A stretch of DNA of 64,000 nucleotides, taken from positions 9,248,196 to 9,312,195 of the forward strand of contig CAIIXF020000004.1 of assembly GCA_903813345.2 (NCBI GenBank), read 5' to 3'. Every line of letters begins with the position of its first letter. Within the stretch, counting starts at the first letter, position 1. Below the pieces are notes generated by a model. That model made no database searches. It had not been told where the DNA came from and was given only the letters and a program-made list of their open reading frames with translations. This DNA comes from Owenia fusiformis (lineage: Eukaryota; Annelida; Polychaeta; Sabellida; Oweniidae). Below are positions 36,330 through 47,500 of this stretch, in pieces. The position numbers and the translations under genes are program-made.

Positions 36330-36412
36330 GTTTTCAGCGGGATCTCCTCATGTTTTCAGCGGGGCCTCCTCCTGATTTCAGCGGGATCTTTGCTTAATTG
36401 CTCCTGCTAGAA
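36330..36412 (-). repeat. subterminal TTTCAGCGGG motifs, right side
   Basis: Four complements of the CCCGCTGAAA motif occur in a row, the last as CTAGAAGCGGGGCC. Two more are near the terminus (about 36773 and 36803). Their orientation is opposite to the left-side motifs. Confidence 0.65.
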
Positions 36413-36833
36413 GCGGGGCCTTGAGGGATATGATAAAATTTAAATATAAAATGTTCTGTAAAGCTTTAAGAAGGGAAACTCGGTACATCTTTATTTCATA
36501 TCACTATCGTTATTTCAACCACAGGACAACATCGTTCTTCACCAATAACGTATAGAAATATATAGATAAAGATTCAAAATGATACTTTCTCTCTTCAATT
36601 GACAAATAACGAACCACAGAACTACCGCTCGTGATACATTTTTTCCAGCAGTTGCTTTTTAGTCCAAATACCATGTAATCATTGGGAAAAATTAAAAGAA
36701 AACGTTTTGTAAATCATACAATTCAAGAACACAAAAAAGAACCCATGACTTCTTTTTATTCCTCGCGATTTCAGCGGGAACTTGCTCGCGATTTTTAAAT
36801 CATAGCGGGGCTTTAGATACTACCCGTGTATAG

Positions 36834-37610
36834 GCTACAGTACTTATTAGGGTCATAATTCAATCATGAAGTGTAGAGGCATAGATTCCAAACCAGGAAG
36901 TATTTTTGTGTCTGTCAAAATCCATTTGCATCCTACGCATCCCTACATCTTATCCAAATATGTTACTACATAATGAAATATAACAGTATATTCTTTGGTT
37001 TTACAAAGTTGCATGAAGTGTTAAAGTTGTTTTTGGAGCATTTTCTATAGCCATCTTGTAGGGAAAAAATGATAAAAAATGTACAGTCTTTTAATTTTAA
37101 GTATGACCTGAATCGATTGCAAACTTCATATTTACACATTTGACGAGATAAACCATTTGTGTCATAGTGTGAAATTATTAAGTTTGCAATCGATTCAGGT
37201 CATAGTATATTTTGGGTATTTTTGTGATAATAAATGGAAACCAATGGCCTCTATTGGGATCTGCTGATATCCTCATGTTAAATCAATGATGCACAGCCCC
37301 ATGTAAGTCAATAAAACCTTACTGAACTAAATTGCCCCTATCTCAGCCTATGTGTGCCCGAGCACTTTAATATTTTCCAAAGAGTTATATGATATTCTAT
37401 TCTTCATCTTACACCTAAGAATTATTCATTTTGACCATAGGGGTATTTGCCAATAAATGCACCTCTTTCTTTGAACAATTGACCTTCGGATCATTTCCAT
37501 GACTTGGAATGATATGGGCCGAAAATAATCTAAAAATCAAACAATATTTCTCGACCTTGCTCGCTGGATCTTAATCTCTCTTTAATGAAATGTATAAGGC
37601 GATAGACTAA
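36834..37610. other. intergenic
   Basis: Only the 37102-37204 hairpin was found. No coding-like frame was seen. Confidence 0.4.
37102..37204. mobile_element. 103-bp hairpin MITE
   Basis: TATGACCTGAATCGATTGCA at the left is returned perfectly at the right (complement ending GGTCATA). It is non-coding. A flanking duplication is unclear. Confidence 0.55.
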
Positions 37611-37718
37611 TGCCGTGGTCACATTAGCTCCGGCCGATGAGTATTTCGTTCAAAATTGAATAAAGCACTCAATCGGACAGGGGCCGTAGTAAAAATCGGA
37701 GCAAATGTGACCACGGCA
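37611..37718. mobile_element. 108-bp MITE of the TGCC..GGTCACATTTGC family
   Basis: Termini TGCCGTGGTCACATTAGC and the complement GCAAATGTGACCACGGCA. Left flank TAA, right flank TTA, both fitting the TWA target of PIF/Harbinger although not identical. A second member follows 9 bp later. Confidence 0.65.
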
Positions 37719-37727
37719 TTAAATGTA

Positions 37728-37867
37728 TGCCCGGGGCACATTTGCACCGATTTATCAGCTGGCGCCTGACCGGTTGAGTATTTTGTTCAAATTATATTCA
37801 ATTTTGAACACAATACTCAATCGGCCGGGCGCCGGGGCTGAAAATCGGAGTATATGTGACCACGGTA
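37728..37867. mobile_element. 140-bp MITE, same family, diverged
   Basis: The left end TGCCCGGGGCACATTTGC and right end ATATGTGACCACGGTA are inverted, with central GGCCGGGCGCCGG-type arms as in 16685-16824. It lies head to tail with the preceding MITE. Confidence 0.6.
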
Positions 37868-37984
37868 TAAGGCATTTTAACTTTTTGAACCTGCAACTTT
37901 TATATTATTCTTTTCTTTTACCTTATATAATTGTATGCCATGTTCCTGTCTAGAGTAAATGAATAGACGCAAATAAATAATACA

Positions 37985-38628
37985 TATGTACAATACAGCG
38001 CGTATAAAAACGCAACAAATAGTGAAACTAGTGAATGCCATGTCTCCTCTTTCCAATGGTATTTCATTTATTGACATTGGATCTTGGTTGGGCCACTACT
38101 GTAATCATTTCTTTTGCAAAAAGGGCCAAACTTATTATAAAAATCGCACGAGGTGCATCAGTGCACGGGGCCGTGTGTTATTTGTAGAAAAAATAAAACC
38201 AGCGTTGACTGCATTCGTTTCATTCTATGTACCATAAAGCCACATTTCTGTTCTATGCAATAGTATGTCATTCATTCACATGGATTGGCTGAATAATCAC
38301 TACTCTTGCAAAGTGGTGCAAAATCAGTTCAGGGTCAAGTTTAAAACATCGCAAAAGTCATTACGTTGTCGTTGGGCATAGGGGATATTTGAAAAAGGTG
38401 TGGAAGATGTGACATAGACAGCAACGTGTTCATATTCATACTCGTACAACAATACATACTATACCCCTACAAATTGCAACCACTTCTTACCACACAAACA
38501 CGTAAATATGCGCTCATTTCTCCATGTCATTTATGGCTCAACTCTGAGTCATCTTTGCGTTAAGGCGGAAAAAGCAGTCCATTGACAATTCTTTCTCGAA
38601 GTTTCGCAATATCTGGTAGAGAGATGGT
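37985..38628 (+). repeat. segmental duplication, copy C, left part
   Basis: It matches the 61735-62400 part of copy B (GCGTATAAAAACGCAACAAA, CCAATGGTATTTCATTTATT, GCAATATCTGGTAGAG). It is interrupted at 38628 by the element 38629-41717 and resumes at 41718. No GLYAT-like exon is present here. Confidence 0.75.
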
Positions 38629-38884
38629 ACTCGGGGTGGAAGGTGTGAGAATAGTGCAAGAAATGACTTTGTGAGCTGGATGGAGTTTCTCTTTATTTTT
38701 CATTCTATTAGGGTTTCCTGCATAAGGGATTTCGCCTGCGAAGCATATTACTCTTGCGAACATATCTAAATACTGGTCCGAAGAAGACATACCTTGAATT
38801 TTTGAGAAAAAAATGGCTAAAAATGGAAACTACAAAAAGTCAAAATGTTCAACTCTAACAAACCTCTAGCCATTTAATATTAAC

Positions 38885-39955
38885 ACTATGTATTATTTAA
38901 TGTTTTTCAGATGTTTCAGGACCTTCATTAGTGTACTAGTGTCTAGAAATAAGATAATTAAGGACAAAATTTGGCATTTTTGATCATTTTCGCTTTCAGC
39001 AGTAACATATAGTTCCTTATATCTTGAGTTTAATGCTGACTGGTTGTTGCAATTTTGATCAAATCTGTTCTTGTACATGTATTCTTCCATTTAAGATACA
39101 AAAAATGTATATTGGACCACCAATGGTCATATTAGAGCTTTCAGATCTCCCCTACCCCATTTATTATGAAAAATTACCGAAACATATGAAAAGGTATAAT
39201 AACTTGAATTTATAAACTTAAACAATCTTTTATCTATTCTATATCAATATTATGTGTTATTTAGTGTTTTTCAAATATATCAGAACCTTTATTGGTACAC
39301 TAGTGCCTAGAAATGAGACATTTAAGGACAAAACTTTGCATTTTTTAATCATTTTAGCTTTCAGCCCTAACATATAGTTCCTCATATATAGAGTTTTATG
39401 CTTACTCGTTGTTGCAATTTTAATCAAATCTGTTCTTGTACATGTCTTCTTCCATTTAAGGTATAGAAAATGTATAGTGGACCACCAATGGTCACATTAG
39501 AGCTTTCAGATCTCCCCTACCCCATTTATCATGAAAAATATGAAAATATAAAATAACTTGAAATTATAAACAACTTTAACAAAGTTGTAGCTATTCTATT
39601 CTATATCAATATTATGTGTTATTTAATGTTTTTAAGATATTTCAGAACCTTTATTGGTAAACTAGTGCCTAGAAATGAGACATTTAAGGACAAAACATGG
39701 CATTTTTTACCATTTTCGCTTCCAGCAATAACGTATAGGTCCTTATATCTTGAGTTTCATGCTGATTGGTTGGTGCATTCTTGGTCAAATCTGTTCTTGT
39801 ACATGTCTTCTTCCATTTGGGATATAAAAAATGTATATTGGACAACCAATGTTCATATTAGAGCTTTCATATCTCCCCTACCCCATTTATAATGTAAATG
39901 AAAAAGTAATTTCAAAACATAAACTTTAACAAAATTGTAGCTATTCTCTATCAAT
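38885..39955 (+). repeat. tandem array of three units, about 350 bp each
   Basis: Units near 38890, 39249 and 39611 share TGTTATTTAATGTTTTT, ACTAGTGCCTAGAAATGAGA, CTGTTCTTGTACATGTCTTC and CAGATCTCCCCTACCCCATT. A partial, more diverged fourth unit is at 40581-40830. The spurious ORFs at 39024 and 39614 arise from the repeat. Confidence 0.85.
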
Positions 39956-39961
39956 ACTAAG

Positions 39962-40115
39962 CAAATATTTCATTCTATGGAGGGCAATACCTGTTCATCT
40001 TTCAATGATTTTTGCAGCATGTATTGCCCGCAGCCCGGAGGGCGAGGGAAATACATGCTGCAAAAATCATTGAAAGTGCAACAGGTATTGCCCGAACATA
40101 GAATGAAATATTTGT
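39962..40115. repeat. 154-bp near-perfect palindrome
   Basis: CAAATATTTCATTCTATG at the left is returned as CATAGAATGAAATATTTG at the right, with arms through CAATACCTGTT, TTTCAATGATTTTTGCAGCA and GCAGCCCGGAGGG. With the following sequence to about 40580 it interrupts the fourth tandem unit. TTATTATATCATTGCTAGA at 40117 is returned in inverted form at 40562. Confidence 0.75.
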
Positions 40116-40846
40116 TTTATTATATCATTGCTAGACATTCGCTTACTTTGCAGACTGGCACTCTTGTAATATTCCCCATCCTTCGTTCGCAGTTCCAAAA
40201 AAACTCTAAAATTCCATCCAGAACGATTTTATCGATAGATTTAACGTCTATTTCGTCCACATAACACTTGAAAATGTTCTAAGACATTAGATGTCATTCC
40301 GTTGATTTAATGGTGTTTTTAGAATGCACATCCCTCAAGATGTCGTTCTTTTCATCGGAATTCAGACTTTTAAATCTTTTTCTGTCTGCCATTTTGATGC
40401 ACGTCACAACTGTACTGGACGAAACGGGACGATTCAGAATTCCCGGGCGGGCAATACGCCGGGCAATACGTCTTTTATTATTCCAAAATTAAGGGAGGTG
40501 TGAAATACGCTTTGGTATTTTTGATCACATGGTACTGAATCAGCCAATCAAAGGACACAAATTCTAGCAATGATATAATAATATGTATTATTTAATGTAA
40601 CCTTCATTTGATTACATTTGTCTAAAGTTTATGGACAAAATTTGGCATTTTTAGCATTCTGCTTTTAGCAATAGCATATAATTTTCCACAATTATAATTC
40701 TTTGATGATAGTTGATATATGTTTTTTTTATTGAATCTGTCTTCTTTGATTTAAGTTATAGAAAATGTATGTTTAAGATCTCCCCTTCACCATTTAATAA
40801 GAAAACCAACAAAAATGTTATTATTATTGCATGTTGATATTCTTAA

Positions 40847-41335
40847 AGGTGCATTATACCAAAGGTTTCTCCCCCAGGCAATCTATGATGTCCTATTGTT
40901 CTTGCTCATATAATATCTAACATACCATGGATATATCTTGAGAATAACTTTTGGGCATATTATTGCCGAAATATTGAAACAATCAACAGAACAACCAACC
41001 TCCAGAATTAAACACAATCGATTCCTCGGCTAGCGAGGGGAGTCACACAAGCGCCCACAAGCGCCTTGAACCAGGCAGCCAATCAGGTTCATGATAAACA
41101 AATCCAACGACCAATCAGATAACAGGAGGACTTTCCCGGTATATTCTAACTTCAGATTGAATTAATTTCTGCGAAAATAATTAGATCGGCCAGCACAATC
41201 GCAAAAATTCACAATGAAAGAGGGCGATTTGGGACTTCTTCTTTGGTTAGTAGATGGGTGAATATGTGGTGAAACTCAATATGCAAAAAAGTCCAGAGGG
41301 GTCTTGATTGTGCTATCCTATGGTATAGTGACTCT
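40847..41335. mobile_element. TTAA-flanked MITE, AGGTGCATTATACC ends
   Basis: TTAAAGGTGCATTATACCAA at 40843 is matched by an inverted right end CTATGGTATAGTGACTCTTTAA. TTAA lies on both sides (40843-40846 and 41336-41339), pointing to a piggyBac or Kolobok-type target. It is nested inside the 38629-41717 element and is non-coding. Confidence 0.6.
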
Positions 41336-41717
41336 TTAAGCTTTTCAAAAGTTTAGCACATTTATAAGCACACTATTATCAAAAATGACACATAAATGGG
41401 CAAAATGACAAATTTTTGAGAACATTTGAGAAACCTTACATAACACATAATATTGGTATAAAATAGCTACAACTTTGTTTGAGTTGAACATTTTGACTTT
41501 TTGTAGTTTCCATTTTTAGCCAATTCTTTTCTAAAAAATTCAAGGTATGTCTTCTTTGGACCAGTATTTAGATATGTTCGCAAGAGTTATATGCTTCGCA
41601 GGCGAAATCCCTTATGCAGGACACCCTAATAGAATAAAAAATACACAGAAATTCCATCCAGCTCTAAAAGTCATTTTTTCCTTAACGGAGCCTCTTAGAA
41701 AATTTTCCACCCCGAGT

Positions 41718-41935
41718 ATGGTTAACACTCCTTGTAAAGTGGGCGTCGTCCACAATGCAATTCAATGAGACTGAAAGAATGGCCGACGGACCATTTTCAA
41801 CTTTATCTGATTTTGTTGAAAAAAATCAGTGTACTACCAGCACCATTTGTAACCCCGTGTTGAAGGGTCGTTGTAATCTGAGAACATTCTTGAAAAATGA
41901 AACACCCTACCCTATACTCCACTCCACTTAACTCT
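41718..41935 (+). repeat. segmental duplication, copy C, right part
   Basis: It continues copy C after the element: GTAAAGTGGGCGTCG, AAGAATGGCCGACGGACC and ACTCCACTCCACTTAACTC match 62405-62590. It stops before the position where copies A and B carry the GLYAT-like gene. Confidence 0.75.
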
Positions 41936-42039
41936 TCTACTCAGAATAATTTAAGCATTTGTCATTCTGATCTTGATATAAAAGTGATTCAATTGAAGCA
42001 TTTATTTTCAATTTATATAGCATTTTATATTCCGCAGTG

Positions 42040-42530
42040 AATATGCGATACATTGATTTCACTGAATACCCGATACTCACTTGTGGAATATGTCATACTA
42101 AATTGTGGAATATGCCATATACCGCAGGTGAAAACGTGATACAGAAAGCCTTGATTTGGTTGCGAGAATAGACTCTAAATGTAAAACTACGCTGGATTAT
42201 TAATATAGTTAGTGCGTCGAGTACTAATATATGAATCCTGGATCGATTGAGTAAGTTTATTACGCGAGGTTGGTGACTGATACTTCTGCTAAGTTAAAAT
42301 ATTCGATACACAATACTGTTGATTCAGTAATCATTATAATAATTTATAATGTTTTACTTGTTCGGTCATTCGATGCAATTGACAATTGCCTACTTCCGTA
42401 TCACGTTCTCATTGGTTAGTGTGTATGCCATATACCGCAGGTGAATCTATCATACACCGCAAGTGAATATGCCATATTCGTTGCGGAATATGACATATTT
42501 TTGTATCGTGTTTACCGCGTAACATCAATC
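42040..42530. repeat. TATGCCATATACCGCAGGTG motif cluster, copy 1
   Basis: At least six variants of TATGCCATATACCGCAGGTGA occur in two groups (42045-42145 and 42420-42500), some inverted. TCACGTTCTCATTGGTTAGTGTGTATGCC at 42402 onward recurs at 44443. Confidence 0.55.
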
Positions 42531-42562
42531 ATCAAAATCCTCCATTTAGAAGTACATTTGAT

Positions 42563-42714
42563 CCTGGCATGCACCAGTCATAAGGGAATCTGCTTCCGAC
42601 GAGCTTCTGCCATCTTGGAAAGTGCTCAATATTTCCGATTCAATATTGAGTGACCAATGATTCACGCGTACGACCACAAACGTAGCGGGAGTCGTAGGAT
42701 GCGATAAGCCTCCA
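42563..42714. repeat. repeat shared with 21000-21293
   Basis: GGCATGCACCAGTCATAAGG and GCGTACGACCACAAACG...GATGCGATAAGCC occur here close together. In the first locus they are separated by the arm of a MITE. Confidence 0.55.
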
Positions 42715-44004
42715 TATTGTTTTTGGTTCAAATTGTATATGCTGATGCTCTAGGGGCATAGGGACTCTGCTCAAATAGGCCAGAAGATAGCTACTGAGTT
42801 CAAAATAGTCACCATTTATTGTAAACTTGTAGTCTCTGTCATAACTCCAATACCACAAGATTATGTTGAGATTTTTGATACCATATGGACATAGGACTCT
42901 GCTCTTGGAGGTCTCTTTAAGATATTTTTTAATTCATCATATGGTGTGATGTCACATTGTGATTGTGGGTATTGGCAAAATGAGACTACATGTACCAATG
43001 TATATACTACTATTTTGTTATTTTTGCCATGTTATGTTCAAAACAACAATATGTTTTGCTTGGTGGCATTCTGGGGAGTTGCTGTTTTTTCAAGTTTGAC
43101 TTGAAGAGCTCTTATTCAGTTGAAGTAAAATCTTAAGCTGTTTTATGTCTGAACTGGAACCATGCCCTTATAAGGTAAGGGTGGCAGGGTACACAGAAAT
43201 ATACTTCTTTCCATTTTGTGAGAGTCTGAGATTCATAACGTTCATATATATGTGTTATGCTTCAGTCACCTTTGATCTACGGAAACCATGCAGCCACTGT
43301 AACTTCGCAAAATTGAGAGAGAAATGCAGTATGCAATATAGGGATGAGCAGTACAATTTAGAATTTCTATATTGATTTTGAGAAGCTACAAACCCTGTAC
43401 AGCTGTCACAAAGCAAATGTCACTGATGCTTTAGATGTGCATATATGTGATAGTGCATTGCTTTAAATCCTCAATTCTTTAGTTGTCAATTTATCTCAAC
43501 ACAATTTATATGATAACATGTGGTTTGTGTGCATTTTATATACATGTACTGTATATTGCACTTTGTCTATTCAAAGTGATATATGTCATAAGATTAGATG
43601 ACAAACAGCACTACACTATAAATAGAATGAATGATCAGCCTAATGTTTCCAGTTATGAACTCGAATGTCATTATGCTCAACTTAGGAATCATGAAATTAC
43701 ACTCAAGGCGAGCATGGATACTTTCTCTTATTTCATATTTACATGTATATTACAAAGGAGTATCAATCTCAATGATTGGAGAAGGTTTGCAATGTTAAAA
43801 GCAAAAACACAATAGGAGATCTCAAATAGTTAATATATGCATGACTGACAAATTAACTGAAGTGAACTTAATAAGGACTTAATGTAGTTTTATATTATAC
43901 GTATCAAATCGAATATATCTACATAGTTCAATGTGTAAAACTTCATATAGCTGTAAACATGGTGAATACAACTGAGAATAAACAAGGGATTGCCTTTCAA
44001 ATCA
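42715..44004. other. intergenic, nothing recognised
   Basis: ORFs of 72-110 codons (42640-42858 minus, 43145-43375 plus, 43483-43815 plus) have no family motif or splice context. I do not support them as genes. Confidence 0.35.
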
Positions 44005-44133
44005 GATTTTCTGGGCTAGCTTTGAAAATATTTTGACCCCTAAATCCAAAACTTAGACCCAAATGTGTTTAATTTTTTTCTGGGCTCACCAAGGGGGAAG
44101 CGGGCACCATGCACCCCCCTGTATCCGCCACTG
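44005..44133 (-). mobile_element. hAT-like MITE fragment
   Basis: Read on the minus strand, it begins CAGTGGCGGATACAGGGGGG, a terminus typical of hAT-derived non-autonomous elements in marine invertebrates. The other end is not visible, so the left boundary is approximate. Confidence 0.5.
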
Positions 44134-44399
44134 ATAAGGTAGAGTCTTATGGGATCACAGAAATGGCTACAAATACATGAGCTTATAAAAACCCGGGAGA
44201 AATAACTGTGTTTCGTTCAGTGCTTCCACGCCATCTATACGCGACGACGGCTCATTCAATGAGCAAACTCACGACAGAGAAAGGGCTCAAATTACATTAA
44301 GAGTAATCATAAAAATGGGTTTCAATATATCTAAATATACAAATCTCATAAAAGTAGCAAATGAGTACCAAAAACACTTTTCATATATACCATTTCGTT

Positions 44400-44580
44400 T
44401 TACTCTAAGATTGGCCATTTAGCTTTTCAGTACATCCGTCTCACATTCTCATTGGTCAGTGAGTATGCCATACATTTTGGGTGAGAACGGCATACACCGC
44501 AAGTGAATCTGTCAGATTCACTCGGTGAGTATGGCATATATCTGTAATACAGTGTATGATGTTTACCGCGTAATAAAGGT
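44400..44580. repeat. TATGCCATA..CCGCAAGTGAA motif cluster, copy 2
   Basis: CACATTCTCATTGGTCAGTG, GTATGCCATACATTTTGG, GGCATACACCGCAAGTGAA and GATGTTTACCGCGTAA match the group at 42402-42530. It leads directly into the repeat that carries the 4.3-kb insertion. Confidence 0.55.
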
Positions 44581-44598
44581 TATCTAGAACGACATGTT

Positions 44599-47500
44599 CA
44601 GTCATTCCAGATAGTAATGCCCCAATCACATTTTTTCTGTCGCCGTGTATTTTCTCTTAAATAGCCCCGTGCCTGTAGTGTTAATCATTATGGTTGTATA
44701 GGATGGTTCAGTGCCTAATATTGTCACTATAAGTTTGGCTCCATTTGTCCACATATGTGTTGTCACAATCAGTTAAAGTCAGAAATTCTTAAATTACGTT
44801 ATTGTCGCCAAGAAGCATTTTTAGGTATATGGAAGAAAACAGACTAAGTTTATTTATCACAATCCGTATTATATATTTTCACGGGTAACAATGATGTGTA
44901 AGAAATATTCATGCGAAGTTTCAAATCGAAATACTAACAAGAACCTCTTCTTTTTCACGTTATAATAATGTCGCCAGATTCTTGAAAGTTACTGCCTGTT
45001 GCATGTACGAGGGTTGTCCCAGAAGTAATGCACTATATGCTCTAACTTTGTTTAATATTCTTCAATTCAGCTGAAATTTTGTATATATAACAATTGAAGT
45101 TTCATCTATTATATCCTGAAGTTTCAGCACCAAACATTAATATTAAGTCTCAATATGGTTGCTATAACAACATGGGGGTAGGGGTGGGCGGGGCAGGCAC
45201 CAATTTTTCTAATTATGAAAAGATCTAAAGTGTTATTTTATTAATATTTCGTTGCTTTAAATGGTCAAAATGTTTGGGAAATTGTTAAATTTATTCAACA
45301 TGATGTTAACCAAGTACAAATAATGACATTTAGCACTGTGATATCATAATACCACATTTCAATAGTCACAAATTCAAATACAGTTACAGTCAAGAAATTG
45401 CAAAAATGGCTGCAATTCTTACCTGATAACAGAAGGCCTTGCGTTTAGTGGCCTAATTTCATACTTCACTTGGACTCAAAGCCACGCAAAACAATGCTAC
45501 CATGAAGAAAGTATATAGGGAGTATATACCAGATAGAACTACAATTATGGGGTGGCAGAAAAGATTTAAAAGAGACTATTTGACCCTGGATGACGACCCC
45601 AAACATGGGAGGCAAAAACTCCACAAGTCACAGTGGAAGAAATTGCCAAGAGTGTTTGACCTGACAGGCATCAAAAGTACATACCATGCAAAGGCCATTA
45701 TTTTGAGAAAATGTGAAATGGGACACTGTGCAATATACATCCATTAAATCTAGGATGTGCTCATAGTAATTTAGTATCTCAAAAATGTATTTTTGAGCAT
45801 ACTTCTTATAGCTACACAAAATGGTATTTGTTGATTAATTATTTCATATTTTCAATTTTTTATTCCTTTTGACGTGAACGTATAACCTGCCCCGCCCTAC
45901 CCAAACTCACCAACTTGATTTTATTATAACATCAATATAGTTTTATCAGTCAACATGAAATTTTTCAAAATAATCAAAATGTCTCTAAGGAACATTTTCT
46001 GAAAATTTCATGGAAACATATCAATTATTGATAAAGTTAGAGCATATAGTGCATTACTTCTGGGACAACCCTCGTATACCTGATAAGGAGCTTATACTAA
46101 TGTGACTTTTACCTTAAAACCAACATCAAACACTAGCATACATATAAAATATTCATAAAATATACAGAATGTCAATGTATTTACCAAGATATATCATTTG
46201 TGACTTGACAAAAAATATTTTTTGAAACGTATGGATAAGGACTTTAAACTACGTTACCAAATATCCAGCATAATCAAAGAACGAAGGCACTGTTTTCCAT
46301 ATATATTGTACCACAGCCTTGGATGACTTGATATGAGACCCTACTCTGTCGGTTAGTACTGAATAAATAATTGATTCGCATTAAAATGTCAGAAATATTA
46401 AATAACGTTACCTTAAACTACGTGAGCCTTTTTTACGAAACAATCCTATTTTGACTTGTTATTTAACTACAAGCTCAATGACAATGGGTCACATGGTTAG
46501 TTTTGGTGCGCCATGGCGCCATGTTGACTCAAAGCTCTGTATTATCTCTGACAATCGACTACAATTCATCAAAATAATTGAAATATGTAAATAAATACCT
46601 AACTTCATTCACAATCTCAGTAAAGAACATTTAAGGATTTTTTGGATTATGATTTTGAAGCACATCATTCATTAGAAACATATTATTTGTGGTGCAAGAA
46701 CAAAATTTTCAATTTGAAATATATTTGGTGAAATTCGATATTGAATGTTGGGTAAATTACGTTATGTTCGGTAACGTGATTTAAAACGATTGTTAATCCT
46801 TTTCTGACTTGATTTAGAGTTTCAAATAGGGGAACATTCTTTCAGAAAATGGGTAAATCCATAGCAGTGATTCAAAAAGCCCATATTGAATAGAAAAGAG
46901 AAAAGATGGGGACAAGTACAGAGAGAAAGGGCACGTGTTAAGGAAATGGTGAAACAGAAACCTTTTTGAATTTTGAATTCCTGTTAATTTTATTTTCTTG
47001 TACAAAATAAAGTATGAAGACATATAAAAGTTTTAGGAAAGTATCGTCACAATGTTTTCCTTTATTGAGTCTGGTAAGAGGTCAATTTTAACTCCAGGAA
47101 ATGCTGAAATTTCATGAAAACATTCAAATGGACGTCTTTTCAATTTTTCAATGTTTTCTCAAAGTTTCTGTACAACACTTAAATAACCATGGTCCTTTTA
47201 CCAAGTTTATTAAAAGAAGATAATGTGATAATGTTTTCCTGAAAAACAAGGAAATGCACACATGCCATCATACTTTATTTTCAACAGAAAATAACATGTG
47301 CAGGTCTATCAATTTTTCAAAAATGTTTTCGTTACACCATTAGCTTAAGCGGTACCACACACCCAGAGTAGAGCTCCCCCTTGAAAAGGTTTGTTTCTTG
47401 CTTTGCCTTGTGAAGTGCAGAAATGAACCCCAGAGTAAGAGAACTGACGCAGACGAACCCTTTGATAATGAACCAGCTGTTATGTACATGATTGACAATT

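Larger units (their letters stand above)
31534..36828. mobile_element. 5.3-kb CACGG-type element with internal simple-repeat arrays, copy 1
   Basis: Termini CACGGGTAGTATCTAAAGCC and its complement bound the unit, and TATAG is duplicated at 31529-31533 and 36829-36833. Terminal and subterminal CCCGCTGAAA motifs sit in inverted orientation at the two ends. The middle holds a TTCG/TCCG-type array (32265-32660) and a 3-kb GGAA-type array (32700-35690). Copy 2 at 51790-56627 aligns from end to end but lacks the GGAA array. No transposase is recognisable. All long ORFs inside are repeat frames. Confidence 0.85.
38629..41717. mobile_element. 3.1-kb unclassified element, ATGGT target duplication
   Basis: The ends ACTCGGGGTGGAA / TTCCACCCCGAGT are inverted, and similarity continues imperfectly for about 240 bp. 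ATGGT is duplicated (38624-38628 and 41718-41722). The uninterrupted site is visible at about 62386-62405, where GGTAGAGCAATGGTTAACAC is continuous. Each terminal repeat encodes a related peptide (DQYLDMFARVICFAGEIPYA) reading outward: minus strand 38790-38560 on the left, plus strand 41547-41768 on the right. The interior has a tandem array, a palindrome insertion and a TTAA-flanked MITE. Confidence 0.85.

Noticed and set aside
27056-36828. Dada-type transposons, which can favour small RNA genes and make 6-7 bp duplications
   Set aside because: Proximity to tRNA genes is suggestive, but two duplications are 5 bp, the insertions are beside and not inside the RNA genes, and no transposase is available to test.
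39977-40264. 95-codon ORF rich in cysteine at its start
   Set aside because: Begins inside the 154-bp palindrome and runs into repeat sequence.
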